DNA of 14,592 nt. Source: Candidatus Zhuqueibacterota bacterium. GTDB taxonomy: Bacteria; Zhuqueibacterota; Zhuqueibacteria; Residuimicrobiales; Residuimicrobiaceae. Below the pieces are notes generated by a model, which made no database searches, was not told where the DNA came from, and saw nothing but the letters and a program-made list of their open reading frames with translations. A program made the translations under genes and the position numbers. Location of the stretch: the NCBI GenBank assembly GCA_016934435.1, contig JAFGSU010000403.1, forward strand, positions 1 to 14,592. Reading direction: 5' to 3'. This document shows, piece after piece, positions 6,661 through 13,717 of this stretch. The first letter of the stretch is position 1. Each line of letters opens with the position of its first letter.

Positions 6661-8505
6661 CTAAAAATTAGCGACGGATGCAGGTGCAAAGGCGGCGCCG
6701 GCGAACCAAAGGTCAAAATCTTCATAGTTCACCCGGCCGTCGCCGTTCAAATCCATTTTCACATAACCGGACAGATTTTCGTACGTTGAATTATACCATA
6801 GCACATAATCCTCACTGTTGATGATAGCATCTTCGTTCAAATCGCCGCAGCGGCTTGCCCAGAGATCGGGTTGTAATAACACAGCCGCATGGGCCGGCAT
6901 GGACTGTCCAACGGCAACAGTAAAATCCCACCGCGCCACATCCAGTGAGGTAATAAAAATCGGTTGGCTGCTTTTCACGGTCACATGATTGCGGTGACCG
7001 ATCCGCAGCGTATAATAGTCCGGTTCGATATCGACAAAAAAACCGACGGAGCCGTCAATGTCGGCGATATATCCGTCCTGGCGCAAAAAGGCCGATGTTT
7101 TCAGCGCACAGGCGCCGTCCTGGTGCAAAAATTCCATTGAAATCCAATCCACCACGCTCTGCGGAATAGTCGTGACGCTACATGCGATCCCGTCATACGG
7201 CGTCTCATGGGGGATCAGGTTTTTTTGCAGCAGGCTGTCATGCATGGCGCCGTTACCGGTGTAAAATCCCTGCAAAAAAACTCGCGCCACCACTTTTGAG
7301 CGGTAGAGTTCCTGTCCCCATAACAGCAGCGGATATTTGATCCAGCGGCTGCAATAGGTGCATTTGTCCTGGCGCCGGTAATTTCGGCACAACCGGCCGC
7401 TATCGACGTTGAAATCGGGATCGGACAGTACCGCGTTAACGGTGGTATTCTGGGGTAGATACTTGTGTGCAATCTCGTAGATGCCGGAAAAATAGAGATG
7501 ATCCGGCTGGGTCGAGTCGGCCATGACATACCCGGGCCCGAGGTCGTTTATGTCGTTGCTCTGAAACACGGGCGCATAGTATTCCAGAGATTTTGTCAGG
7601 GCGGGCTCGGTGATCCATAGATTCTCCAGGTTATTTTCCGTCGCTGCCGAAGCGATTAATGCAAAGGCATTCAGCGCCAGCAGACTATGCCATAAATCGT
7701 AGCAATCCAGCCAGCGATCGCAAATCTGGCCGTTCTCCATGATCATTTTTTTCATCAGGTACTTGGTATTCAGGACGTGGCTGGTATCGTCGAGCACATA
7801 GGATATGAGGACGGAATCCTTTAAAACCAGTCCGGATAACATTAACGCGGCGTTCTCCCACACTTTTTGATTGCTCCAGTAATCGTTGCGTTCATGCCGC
7901 TCTTTGATCACGGGTACGGCGGCCGACAGCCAATCGGTTACCTGCGCTTTTTCTTCTGATGAAAACAGCGCCTTATTATAGGTGAGGTCATAAGCAATGG
8001 CGATGATGATGACCAGGCTGGCGAGCGGGTGGGCGTGACTCCAGTAGAGGTAATGATTATCCACCAGCATCAGCTTATAGAGGTCGCACCAGCCCAACAT
8101 GTGATTTTTTAATTTGTCACCATAGGCTGCATCCCGGGAGTACAAACAGGCCAGCATCAGAGAGGCGATGCGGCGCTGTCCGGAATCCGCCTTGGATTTA
8201 TACTCGGTCCAATCGCCCAGGATCAACAGATTATCGTCCCACAGATCGGGCTGATCGGGTATGGTATCGGCCTCGGCCAGTAACCACTGATATTGCGAGA
8301 ACCACGGCTCCACTCCGTTGCGTATCCGGTTGGCGATGCCATCGATATCAGGCCCTTTTACGATCAGGTGCGGATGTTCCTCCATAGACAGCTCGCCGAA
8401 AGGTGCAGCTGCCGTACGGTTTGCGTCTGCGGGAAAGGCATCCACAAACATACAGGGGATCAGAAAGATCAGAGGCAGATATATATATAGAGCAAGCGTT
8501 TTCAC
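6661..8505 (-). CDS. Secreted alginate-lyase-like (alpha/alpha toroid) protein with dockerin-like C-terminus
   Basis: 614 residues from GTG at 8503-8505, overlapping the upstream aminotransferase stop as GTGA. A signal peptide (hydrophobic about 5-23) precedes 'HPHLIVKGPDIDGIANRIRN' (44-63), the usual opening of alginate-lyase/heparinase-like toroid proteins. The helical toroid runs to about 320-400, with 'HYLYWSHAHPLASLVIIIAI' and 'AYDLTY' (151-176) and 'YWSNQKVWENAALMLSG' (209-225). A C-terminal module has 'DYYTLRIGHRNHVTVKSS' (496-513) and 'WDFTV', then two dockerin-like Asp-rich repeats, 'CGDLNEDAIINSEDYVLWY' (553-571) and 'DLNGDGRVNYEDFDLWF' (585-601). It is probably a polysaccharide-degrading or polysaccharide-binding exoprotein. 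Substrate and activity are not proven. A decayed paralogue follows downstream. Confidence 0.8.
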   Translation of the reverse strand: MKTLALYIYLPLIFLIPCMFVDAFPADANRTAAAPFGELSMEEHPHLIVKGPDIDGIANRIRNGVEPWFSQYQWLLAEADTIPDQPDLWDDNLLILGDWTEYKSKADSGQRRIASLMLACLYSRDAAYGDKLKNHMLGWCDLYKLMLVDNHYLYWSHAHPLASLVIIIAIAYDLTYNKALFSSEEKAQVTDWLSAAVPVIKERHERNDYWSNQKVWENAALMLSGLVLKDSVLISYVLDDTSHVLNTKYLMKKMIMENGQICDRWLDCYDLWHSLLALNAFALIASAATENNLENLWITEPALTKSLEYYAPVFQSNDINDLGPGYVMADSTQPDHLYFSGIYEIAHKYLPQNTTVNAVLSDPDFNVDSGRLCRNYRRQDKCTYCSRWIKYPLLLWGQELYRSKVVARVFLQGFYTGNGAMHDSLLQKNLIPHETPYDGIACSVTTIPQSVVDWISMEFLHQDGACALKTSAFLRQDGYIADIDGSVGFFVDIEPDYYTLRIGHRNHVTVKSSQPIFITSLDVARWDFTVAVGQSMPAHAAVLLQPDLWASRCGDLNEDAIINSEDYVLWYNSTYENLSGYVKMDLNGDGRVNYEDFDLWFAGAAFAPASVANF

Positions 8506-9941
8506 TTTCGATTCACATATTTGTTATGAAACGCGATCCACTGCGGCAGCACCTCTTTCAGCATCTCTTTCGGTGGCAGGAAAGCGATGCGCAGGTGGTT
8601 TGTGCCTTTTTTTTGTCCAAAACCGGATCCGTTCACAGTGCACAGGCCGGTTTCTTCTAACAAGGCCATGCAATAATCAAAGTCGTCTGTCCCGGCGGGC
8701 AGTTTTTCCAGGCGCGGGAATAGATACAGGGCGCCGATGCGGCCGAAGCATTTCATGCCGTCCATCTGCTTGAACGCTGCCCTGATGATCTCGGCTTTTT
8801 CGTAGAGATCGTCTAAAATCTGCGTTTTTTCCTTAAAAAATAACGGATAGGATTCACTGCCGGGCAGAGGCGGCGTAACCATGAGATAGGTGAGCAGCTG
8901 ACCGGCGGTGTTGGAGCAGAGACTCACCGAGGCCTGTTTGACCAGCACATCAAGAAATTTGCAGGCATGATCCTTGATTCCCGGCGGATTGCGCAACTCG
9001 AGATAACCACCGCGTTGACCGCACTCGCCGTAAAAACCCTTGGAAATGCTGTGCAGGCTAAAAAGCGGTACAGCCTCCTTGCCGATTATTTTAGCGAACG
9101 AAATAAATTTGCCGTCGTAAACATTTTCCTGATAGACCTCGTCCGCTATGATGGCCATTTCATGCTCTTTGGCAAACTCGATAATCTCGCGCATGCTCTT
9201 TTCACTCAGGATGGCGCCGGTGGGATTGGCCGGATTGATGACCACGATGGCCTTGACGGTAATGCCCTGTTTTTTAGCATCCTTGATGGATTCTTCCAGC
9301 ATGGATTTTTTCAGGTTCCAGTCGCTATCTTCATCCGGGTAGTAATTCACCTGGGCGCCGCCGTTTTTCTTGATAGTGGCGGAATAGAGCGGATATTGCG
9401 GCGTCGGGATCATGATGCCGTCTTTGGGTGAGGCGATCATCATCTCGAGAATGAATTTCACCGCTTCGCTGGCGCCGTTGGTGAGGAATATTTTGTCGGG
9501 ATCGGAGGGGATGCCCTCCTCGTCGATGTTATCGCGCCGGTCGATGAATCGGGCGATGGCCTGACGAATAAAAGCAGGACCGCGGCTTTCGGTGTAGGCG
9601 CCCATGCCGGTTTCCATTTTTTTCAGGATGTCCTCAGCAGTATTCAGCAACTCATCGGAAAGTAAGGCTTTGCTGGCAAGACCGGCTTTATTTAGCAGGC
9701 TCCTCAAATTACGTTCGCGCCCGATGCTGTCAGGATCCTCCAGCAGGCTGAGCACCTGACGATAATAAGTGATGGGGCGCTGCCCCAATGCCTGGGGATT
9801 GCCGATATTACAAAAAATGATGTTACGGCCATGCTTTTTGAGTTCAGCCGCGCGCTGTGGAATCGGTCCGCGAACGGCGTATTCCATCTCGATGATGTTG
9901 GGATTGATGATCATGTTGAAAAGTGCGACATCCGACATCAT
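8502..9941 (-). CDS. Alanine aminotransferase, eukaryote-like type (PLP fold type I)
   Basis: 479 residues. 'VRGPIPQRAAELKK' (23-36) and 'IIFCNIGNPQALGQRPITYY' (41-60) are hallmark opening motifs of the animal/plant/yeast alanine aminotransferase group. Further PLP-enzyme residues are 'LTNGASEAV' (153-161), 'NPANPTGA' (236-243), D267 and Y270 in 'ADEVYQE', the Schiff-base lysine K301 in 'HSISKGFYGECGQRGGY', and R451 in 'HLRIAFLPP', which binds the substrate carboxylate. It interconverts alanine and 2-oxoglutarate with pyruvate and glutamate in the cytosol. Two Met codons start the frame; an AGAGGAG site about 7 nt upstream favours the first. The stop overlaps the next gene's GTG by 4 bp, implying translational coupling to a secreted lyase-like protein, an odd partner. 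Confidence 0.93.
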   Translation of the reverse strand: MMSDVALFNMIINPNIIEMEYAVRGPIPQRAAELKKHGRNIIFCNIGNPQALGQRPITYYRQVLSLLEDPDSIGRERNLRSLLNKAGLASKALLSDELLNTAEDILKKMETGMGAYTESRGPAFIRQAIARFIDRRDNIDEEGIPSDPDKIFLTNGASEAVKFILEMMIASPKDGIMIPTPQYPLYSATIKKNGGAQVNYYPDEDSDWNLKKSMLEESIKDAKKQGITVKAIVVINPANPTGAILSEKSMREIIEFAKEHEMAIIADEVYQENVYDGKFISFAKIIGKEAVPLFSLHSISKGFYGECGQRGGYLELRNPPGIKDHACKFLDVLVKQASVSLCSNTAGQLLTYLMVTPPLPGSESYPLFFKEKTQILDDLYEKAEIIRAAFKQMDGMKCFGRIGALYLFPRLEKLPAGTDDFDYCMALLEETGLCTVNGSGFGQKKGTNHLRIAFLPPKEMLKEVLPQWIAFHNKYVNRK

Positions 9942-9988
9942 TGCTCTCCTCTTAATAGATTGAGTTAATCAAAAATAGTTATCTGTAA

Positions 9989-10017
9989 AATGTACAATAA
10001 ACGGATCATTTAATCAA
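9989..10017 (-). promoter_or_regulatory. Candidate sigma70-type promoter for the aminotransferase operon
   Basis: On the minus strand TTGATT (10012-10017), a 17-bp spacer and TACATT (9989-9994) lie about 48 bp before the ATG. Spacing is ideal and both hexamers are 4 of 6 matches. Confidence 0.4.
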
Positions 10018-10079
10018 TAAAAACCGTCACAAAATAGTAATAAATGTCGAGTTGAATAAAGCATAGAACGAAAAACACC

Positions 10080-10165
10080 GATTCGATCTCTACGAGCTTT
10101 TCTGGCTCCCCCCGGGTGGCTTCTTTTCACTTTTATCTGCCAGTTAACAGCGAATCCGTTAAAAT
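10080..10165 (+). repeat. Dispersed ~87-bp element, copy C
   Basis: GATTCG at 10080-10085 and CGAATC at 10151-10156 mark the ends. The central TTCTGGCTCCCCCCGGGTGG matches copy B. The right block GCCAGTTAACAGCGAATCCG matches copy A with two differences (G to A, C to G). It ends in TAAAAT (10160-10165). CTGCCA (10137-10142), a 17-bp spacer and TAAAAT form a possible rightward promoter about 160 bp ahead of the antiporter gene. Confidence 0.75.
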
Positions 10166-10269
10166 CATTCTTGCTTAAATGATATATTTTTGCGAAATTC
10201 TTGCAGATTGCATTTTTCACGAAATGATCTCTTATATAGTATAGCGAACCGAACGGACAATGCACCATC

Positions 10270-10294
10270 CACAGGATTAACGTCTTAACCTGTG
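10270..10294. promoter_or_regulatory. Palindrome upstream of the antiporter gene
   Basis: CACAGGaTTAA (10270-10280) and TTAACCTGTG (10285-10294) are inverted repeats, perfect except for one extra A, around CGTC. They lie 32 bp before the ATG. This suits a repressor operator or a 5'-leader hairpin. No T-run follows. Confidence 0.45.
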
Positions 10295-10326
10295 TACAAC
10301 CAATCGGTGTTATTCTCACAAACAAC

Positions 10327-11925
10327 ATGGATATTTCTTCAATTCTGCATAACGATCTCGCCCTGCTGTTTCTCATCCTGACGCTGGGCTGCCTCTTCGG
10401 CAAACTTAAACTTGCCGGGGTGGAATTGAGCGCCTCCGGCGGCGTGCTTTTCGTCGCCCTGTTCCTCGGTCATCACGGCTTCATGCTCGCCGACAACATC
10501 GGCACTTTTGGATTCGCCATGTTCATCTATGCCATCGGATTCGGCGCCGGACCGCGATTTTTTCAGACCTTTCGCCGCAACGGCATCAAATTCGGCGCCG
10601 TAGCGCTCTTTGTCGCCCTGATTGCCAGCGCCGTAGCCTTCGGCTGCGCCACATATTTTGAACTCAACTATCTACTTTTGCCCGGCATCCTGGCCGGATC
10701 ACTCACCTCGACCTCCACCCTGGCGGCGGCCTATGAAATCGTCCGCGATCCCATTATGTCGGTGGGCTATGGCATCACTTATCCGTTCGGACTCGTCGGG
10801 CTGCTGTTGATGATCCAGTTCCTGCCACGCCTCTTTAACATTAACCTGCGCAAAGAAGCGGAGCAGGTTAGGGTGGACGAAAGCGAGGATGAGGACGCCA
10901 ACGCCTTTCAAAGCCGCGTGTTTCACGTCCTCAACGTCGGCGCCGTGGCGATTCCGTTGAAAGACCTGCAGATTCGCCAGCTGGCGGGATTGGGATTCAT
11001 ATCGATCAAACGCGGCGACACGATGCAGCTGGCCACCGCCGATTCGGTGCTGCAGCTGCACGACCACGTGTTAGCGCAGGGCTCGCTGCCGCAATTGCTC
11101 GAGCTGGAGGAACTCATCGGCCCGGAAGTAGTCGATAACCATCACGCCGACAGCATTAGAACCGCAGCACGGGTAGTCATCAATCGCCGCCAGGTGGTGA
11201 ACAAGACCCTGCGCGAATTGCGATTGCCCCAGGACCTGGGCGTCATCCTCACCCGCATCCAGCGCACCGGTATCGATATACCGATCAATCCCGACTATAA
11301 ACTCGAACGCGGCGACGTGATTACCATCGTCGGCGGCGAGGAGAATATAAAGTATGCCATCTCCCTGCTCGGTCGCGAGGAACACAAAATCTACGAGACC
11401 GACATCCTCACCTTCAGTGCGGGTCTGCTGTCCGGCATTCTCCTCGGCATGATCAAATGGCCGCTGATCAACACCAATATGGGCAGCGCCGGCGGATTGC
11501 TGTTCATGGGGATTCTCCTGGGCTATCTGCGCAATTTCGGGCCGTTTTCCGGACGCGTGCCCATCGCCGCGCGCTTTATCCTGCAGGAGATGGGATTGCT
11601 GCTGTTCCTGGCCAGCATCGGCACCCACGCCGGCCGGGGATTAATCGAGCATCTGCTCGAATCCGGATCAGCCATTTTCATCACCGGCATATTGGTTACC
11701 ACCGTCACCCTGATGGCGACACTGTTTTTGTGCCGATATCTGTTGCGCTTCGACTGGAACACCTCATTAGGCGCCACCACCGGCGGCGTCACCTCCACTG
11801 TGGCATTAAAAATCATCACCCGGCAGGCCAATTCGCAGTACGCGGTGCTAGGCTATGCCGGCGTCTATGCCTTTGCCAATATTTTACTCACGGTGCTGGG
11901 GCAGGTCATTGTCCGCTTGGTGTGA
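10327..11925 (+). CDS. AspT/YidE/YbjL-type antiporter with two RCK_C domains
   Basis: 532 residues. The two membrane halves (about 8-170 and 358-530, roughly 5 segments each) are related to each other. Paired signature motifs are 'GILAGSLTSTSTLAAA' (120-135) and 'LGATTGGVTSTVALKII' (481-497), plus 'YGITYPFGLVG' and 'YAGVYAFANIL'. This is the duplicated Asp-Al exchanger architecture (TC 2.A.81). The central cytoplasmic part holds two TrkA/RCK_C-like domains (about 195-262 and 275-350; 'VVINRRQVVNKTLRELRL', 'YKLERGDVITIVGG'), which probably regulate transport. Characterised members exchange aspartate/alanine or export dicarboxylates; substrate here is unknown. The start lacks a Shine-Dalgarno and is preceded by A/C-rich CACAAACAAC. 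The 3' end overlaps the convergent toxin gene by 20 bp. Confidence 0.93.
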   Translation: MDISSILHNDLALLFLILTLGCLFGKLKLAGVELSASGGVLFVALFLGHHGFMLADNIGTFGFAMFIYAIGFGAGPRFFQTFRRNGIKFGAVALFVALIASAVAFGCATYFELNYLLLPGILAGSLTSTSTLAAAYEIVRDPIMSVGYGITYPFGLVGLLLMIQFLPRLFNINLRKEAEQVRVDESEDEDANAFQSRVFHVLNVGAVAIPLKDLQIRQLAGLGFISIKRGDTMQLATADSVLQLHDHVLAQGSLPQLLELEELIGPEVVDNHHADSIRTAARVVINRRQVVNKTLRELRLPQDLGVILTRIQRTGIDIPINPDYKLERGDVITIVGGEENIKYAISLLGREEHKIYETDILTFSAGLLSGILLGMIKWPLINTNMGSAGGLLFMGILLGYLRNFGPFSGRVPIAARFILQEMGLLLFLASIGTHAGRGLIEHLLESGSAIFITGILVTTVTLMATLFLCRYLLRFDWNTSLGATTGGVTSTVALKIITRQANSQYAVLGYAGVYAFANILLTVLGQVIVRLV

Positions 11926-12340
11926 GGAAGGGATTTAGGACGACGATGGATTCGATTATTTGCCCGGGATTCAAGTCTTCTGAGTAGATTGTCATGCACT
12001 TTGCTTTTTGTGCTGCTGCAAGAATTAGACTGTCCCAATAAGAAATTAGATGACGGTTTGAAAGATCGATCGCCTGTAATACAAGATGAAAATCAATTTC
12101 CACGATCTCGATAGATCTCAGTAATTGGATTTGTTTTTGGGCGATGTCAGTCGAAAGTGGAACTTTAATCTTTCTCGTAACCGTAACATAAAATTCACCC
12201 AGAACCTGCGTCGATACGACGAGGTTGCCGTTGACCAGACCTTCGTAAAGCGCCTGTTTTGACTTTTCTCGTCTGAACGCGTCGGATCGATCATTTGCAT
12301 AGACCAGGATATTGGTATCGATAAAAATCTTATCTTTCAT
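11906..12340 (-). CDS. vapC: PIN-domain toxin (VapC family ribonuclease)
   Basis: 144 residues from ATG at 12338-12340. This start is chosen because AGGG lies about 9 nt upstream; the alternative ATG at 12347-12349 has that AGGG directly abutting it. The frame is open further upstream but lies inside the antitoxin gene. PIN acidic residues are D8 in 'IFIDTNILVYA', E49 in 'VLGEFY', D103 in 'YWDSLILAAA' and E121/D122 in 'YSEDL', consistent with an intact Mg-dependent RNase site. VapC toxins cut tRNA or rRNA and are neutralised by the VapB partner. The gene overlaps the antitoxin stop by 11 bp, implying coupled translation, and its 3' end overlaps the convergent antiporter gene by 20 bp. Confidence 0.93.
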   Translation of the reverse strand: MKDKIFIDTNILVYANDRSDAFRREKSKQALYEGLVNGNLVVSTQVLGEFYVTVTRKIKVPLSTDIAQKQIQLLRSIEIVEIDFHLVLQAIDLSNRHLISYWDSLILAAAQKAKCMTIYSEDLNPGQIIESIVVLNPFLTPSGQ

Positions 12341-12566
12341 GGAGGTCATCCCTGGTCCACGTTTTTTCTCCGACGACCGCTTCCGAACGCTCAAACAGAT
12401 CAAATAACTCTTGAATCCCTGCAGCTTTGCTTTTTTCTTCTTGCTCCACAAGATTTTGTAGATACTTTCTAATCAGACCGGTTAAAGTGGTATCCCTGTC
12501 AATGGCAATTTTTCTGGCTTTCTTAAGCAAGGCTTCATCAATGGCCATGGTTAAATTTTTGGTCAT
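12330..12566 (-). CDS. vapB: Ribbon-helix-helix antitoxin (VapB-type)
   Basis: 78 residues from ATG at 12564-12566, chosen because GGAGG sits 6 nt upstream. A longer frame from 12587 would put this ribosome binding site inside the gene. 'NLTMAIDEALLKKARKIAID' (4-23) then 'RDTTLTGLIRKYLQNLVEQE' fits a ribbon-helix-helix DNA-binding domain: an N-terminal strand and two helices. The acidic/aromatic C-terminus ('LFDLFERSEAVVGEKTWTRD', 'DLHER') would wrap the toxin. Together with VapC it should bind its own promoter, which carries a matching palindrome. There is an 11-bp overlap with the toxin start. Confidence 0.88.
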   Translation of the reverse strand: MTKNLTMAIDEALLKKARKIAIDRDTTLTGLIRKYLQNLVEQEEKSKAAGIQELFDLFERSEAVVGEKTWTRDDLHER

Positions 12567-12585
12567 ACAAACCTCCAAGCATTCC

Positions 12586-12622
12586 ACATAATAAGTATAA
12601 TAAATATTATGTGAAAATACAA
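12586..12622 (-). promoter_or_regulatory. Toxin-antitoxin promoter embedded in a palindromic operator
   Basis: On the minus strand TTGTAT (12617-12622), a 17-bp spacer and TATACT (12594-12599) form a good promoter. ACATAATA (12586-12593) and its exact reverse complement TATTATGT (12605-12612) flank the -10, so bound antitoxin would cover it. The arrangement fits autorepression by VapB/VapBC (inferred). Confidence 0.65.
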
Positions 12623-12816
12623 GTATTTTTTACATAACTGAATTTGTTAATATTTTTACAGATATACTAACCGAGCTTCCCGCAACTACTGTGGGCTTTG
12701 CCTTTTTCCTCCTGATCATCCGGATTTTATGGATCAATCCGACAACCGGGAATGCTTTTTCCCCCATCTCCATTCATCGCTCGCAGTATTGGCATTTTTG
12801 TGTAATGATAGAAACC
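12623..12816. other. Intergenic spacer upstream of the toxin-antitoxin pair
   Basis: Between the toxin-antitoxin promoter and the adenosine-kinase stop. A weak hairpin (CCCGCA 12679-12684 with TGTGGG 12690-12695) followed by a T-rich stretch is the only structure seen. No convincing gene was found; the plus-strand ORFs here run antisense into the kinase gene. Confidence 0.35.
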
Positions 12817-13302
12817 TCAATCTACCCGATACCCGATCTTGCGCAGAAACGCCCGCCGCTCCTCGATATCTTTCTCGTCTTCCACTCCCTGCGTCGACTC
12901 ACCGTCGATGACGCCGAGAATGCCCCGGCCCTGCTCGCTCTCGGCGATGATCACCTGCAGCGGATTGGCGGTGGCGCAGAAAAAGCGCACGATCTCCGGC
13001 ACCTGGCGCAGCGCCCGCAGCACATTGATGGGATAGGCATTGCCGAGAAAAAGGATAAAACTGTGCCCGGCGGCAATAGTAAGCGCATTCTTTTTCGCTA
13101 ACTCGATCAAGGCCGGATCGGTGCCGCTCCAGCGCACCAGTCGCGGACCCGAGGATTCGCAAAAAGCCAGTCCGAATTTAATCCCCGGCACTGCGCTCAC
13201 CAGCGCCTCGTGCACATCGTCCACGGTCTTGATGAAATGGGAATGGCCGAGGATGAAATTTAAATTTTCGGGATTTTCGATGGCTACGGTTTTCAAGTCC
13301 AT
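12817..13302 (-). CDS. Adenosine-specific kinase family protein (DUF355)
   Basis: 161 residues, the normal full length. Conserved blocks of the family appear in order: 'NFILGHSHFIKTVDDVHEAL' (15-34), 'PGIKFGLAFCESSGPRLVRW' (39-58), 'NALTIAAGHSFILFLGNAYP' (71-90), 'INVLRALRQVPEIVRFFCAT' (91-110), 'ANPLQVIIAESEQGRGILGV' (111-130) and 'IDGESTQGVEDEKDIEER' (131-148). An archaeal member was reported as an adenosine-specific kinase; whether bacterial members phosphorylate adenosine is less certain. GGAGGAACTC just before the ATG supports the start. The gene stands alone, with non-coding DNA on both sides. Confidence 0.93.
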   Translation of the reverse strand: MDLKTVAIENPENLNFILGHSHFIKTVDDVHEALVSAVPGIKFGLAFCESSGPRLVRWSGTDPALIELAKKNALTIAAGHSFILFLGNAYPINVLRALRQVPEIVRFFCATANPLQVIIAESEQGRGILGVIDGESTQGVEDEKDIEERRAFLRKIGYRVD

Positions 13303-13420
13303 GAGTTCCTCCTGTTGTCGTAAAACAGATCATCATTGCTGCGAAATCCGGCAAATCGCGCCGGGGATGCGATCATTTTATTCCGCACAAAACAACTCGG
13401 TTTTTTTACATATCACCTCA

Positions 13421-13459
13421 GCGGTCTCTACGATCTCCGAAGCCTGCGGCCTCTGCGTT
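13421..13459 (+). repeat. CTCTGCG-type repeat, copy 1
   Basis: GCGGTCTCTACGATCTCCG, a short insert, then GGCCTCTGCGTT. It is similar to copy 3 in the same orientation and to copy 2 inverted. The pattern resembles the widespread 'CTCTGCGTTCTCTGCG' class of bacterial dispersed repeats. Confidence 0.55.
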
Positions 13460-13526
13460 GAAATAATATCTTTTGTTCATGCATCATATTATTATTTCCC
13501 TATCAAGGGCGCGACAAAATAAACGC

Positions 13527-13560
13527 CGAGGTGCAGAGAACGCAGAGCTGCGCAGAGTGT
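13527..13560 (-). repeat. CTCTGCG-type repeat, copy 2 (inverted)
   Basis: Read on the minus strand it contains CTCTGCGCAGCTCTGCG, then TTCTCTGCACCTCGGCG. It faces copy 1 across the AT-rich inverted repeat. Confidence 0.55.
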
Positions 13561-13636
13561 TTATAAGATTCTCTCAGGCAATTCATTAACAACGCCTATA
13601 ATTTTATCTCGTAATTATTCTAAATCAGCCCTGCTT

Positions 13637-13672
13637 TTCGCGCTCTGCGATCTGCACGGCCTCTGCGGTTCG
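13637..13672 (+). repeat. CTCTGCG-type repeat, copy 3
   Basis: TTCGCGCTCTGCGATCTGC followed by ACGGCCTCTGCGGTT, close to copy 1 without its insert. Confidence 0.55.
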
Positions 13673-13717
13673 ATATTGTCTCGGAACCTTAAAAAATATA
13701 AAAGACTCGGTGATGTC

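Larger units (their letters stand above)
13303..13717. other. 415-bp non-coding region with CTCTGCG-type repeats
   Basis: No credible gene. It holds three related G/C-rich repeats (13421-13459, 13527-13560 inverted, 13637-13672). Between the first two lies an AT-rich inverted repeat: GAAATAATAT at 13460-13469 and ATATTATTATTTC at 13486-13498. The upstream signals of the kinase gene lie at the left end. Confidence 0.6.

Noticed and set aside
11071..11628. 185-codon minus-strand ORF inside the antiporter gene
   Set aside because: Antisense shadow of well-conserved RCK_C and membrane segments; its translation has no family resemblance.
12341..12451. N-terminal extension of the PIN toxin frame (37 extra codons)
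   Set aside because: It lies inside the antitoxin gene, is Lys/Arg-rich without PIN similarity, and the ATG at 12340 has a better placed AGGG and a normal PIN start.
12679..12708. Possible intrinsic terminator (CCCGCA/TGTGGG hairpin with T-rich tail)
   Set aside because: The stem is only 6 bp with one wobble pair, the T-run is interrupted, and no plus-strand gene ends nearby.
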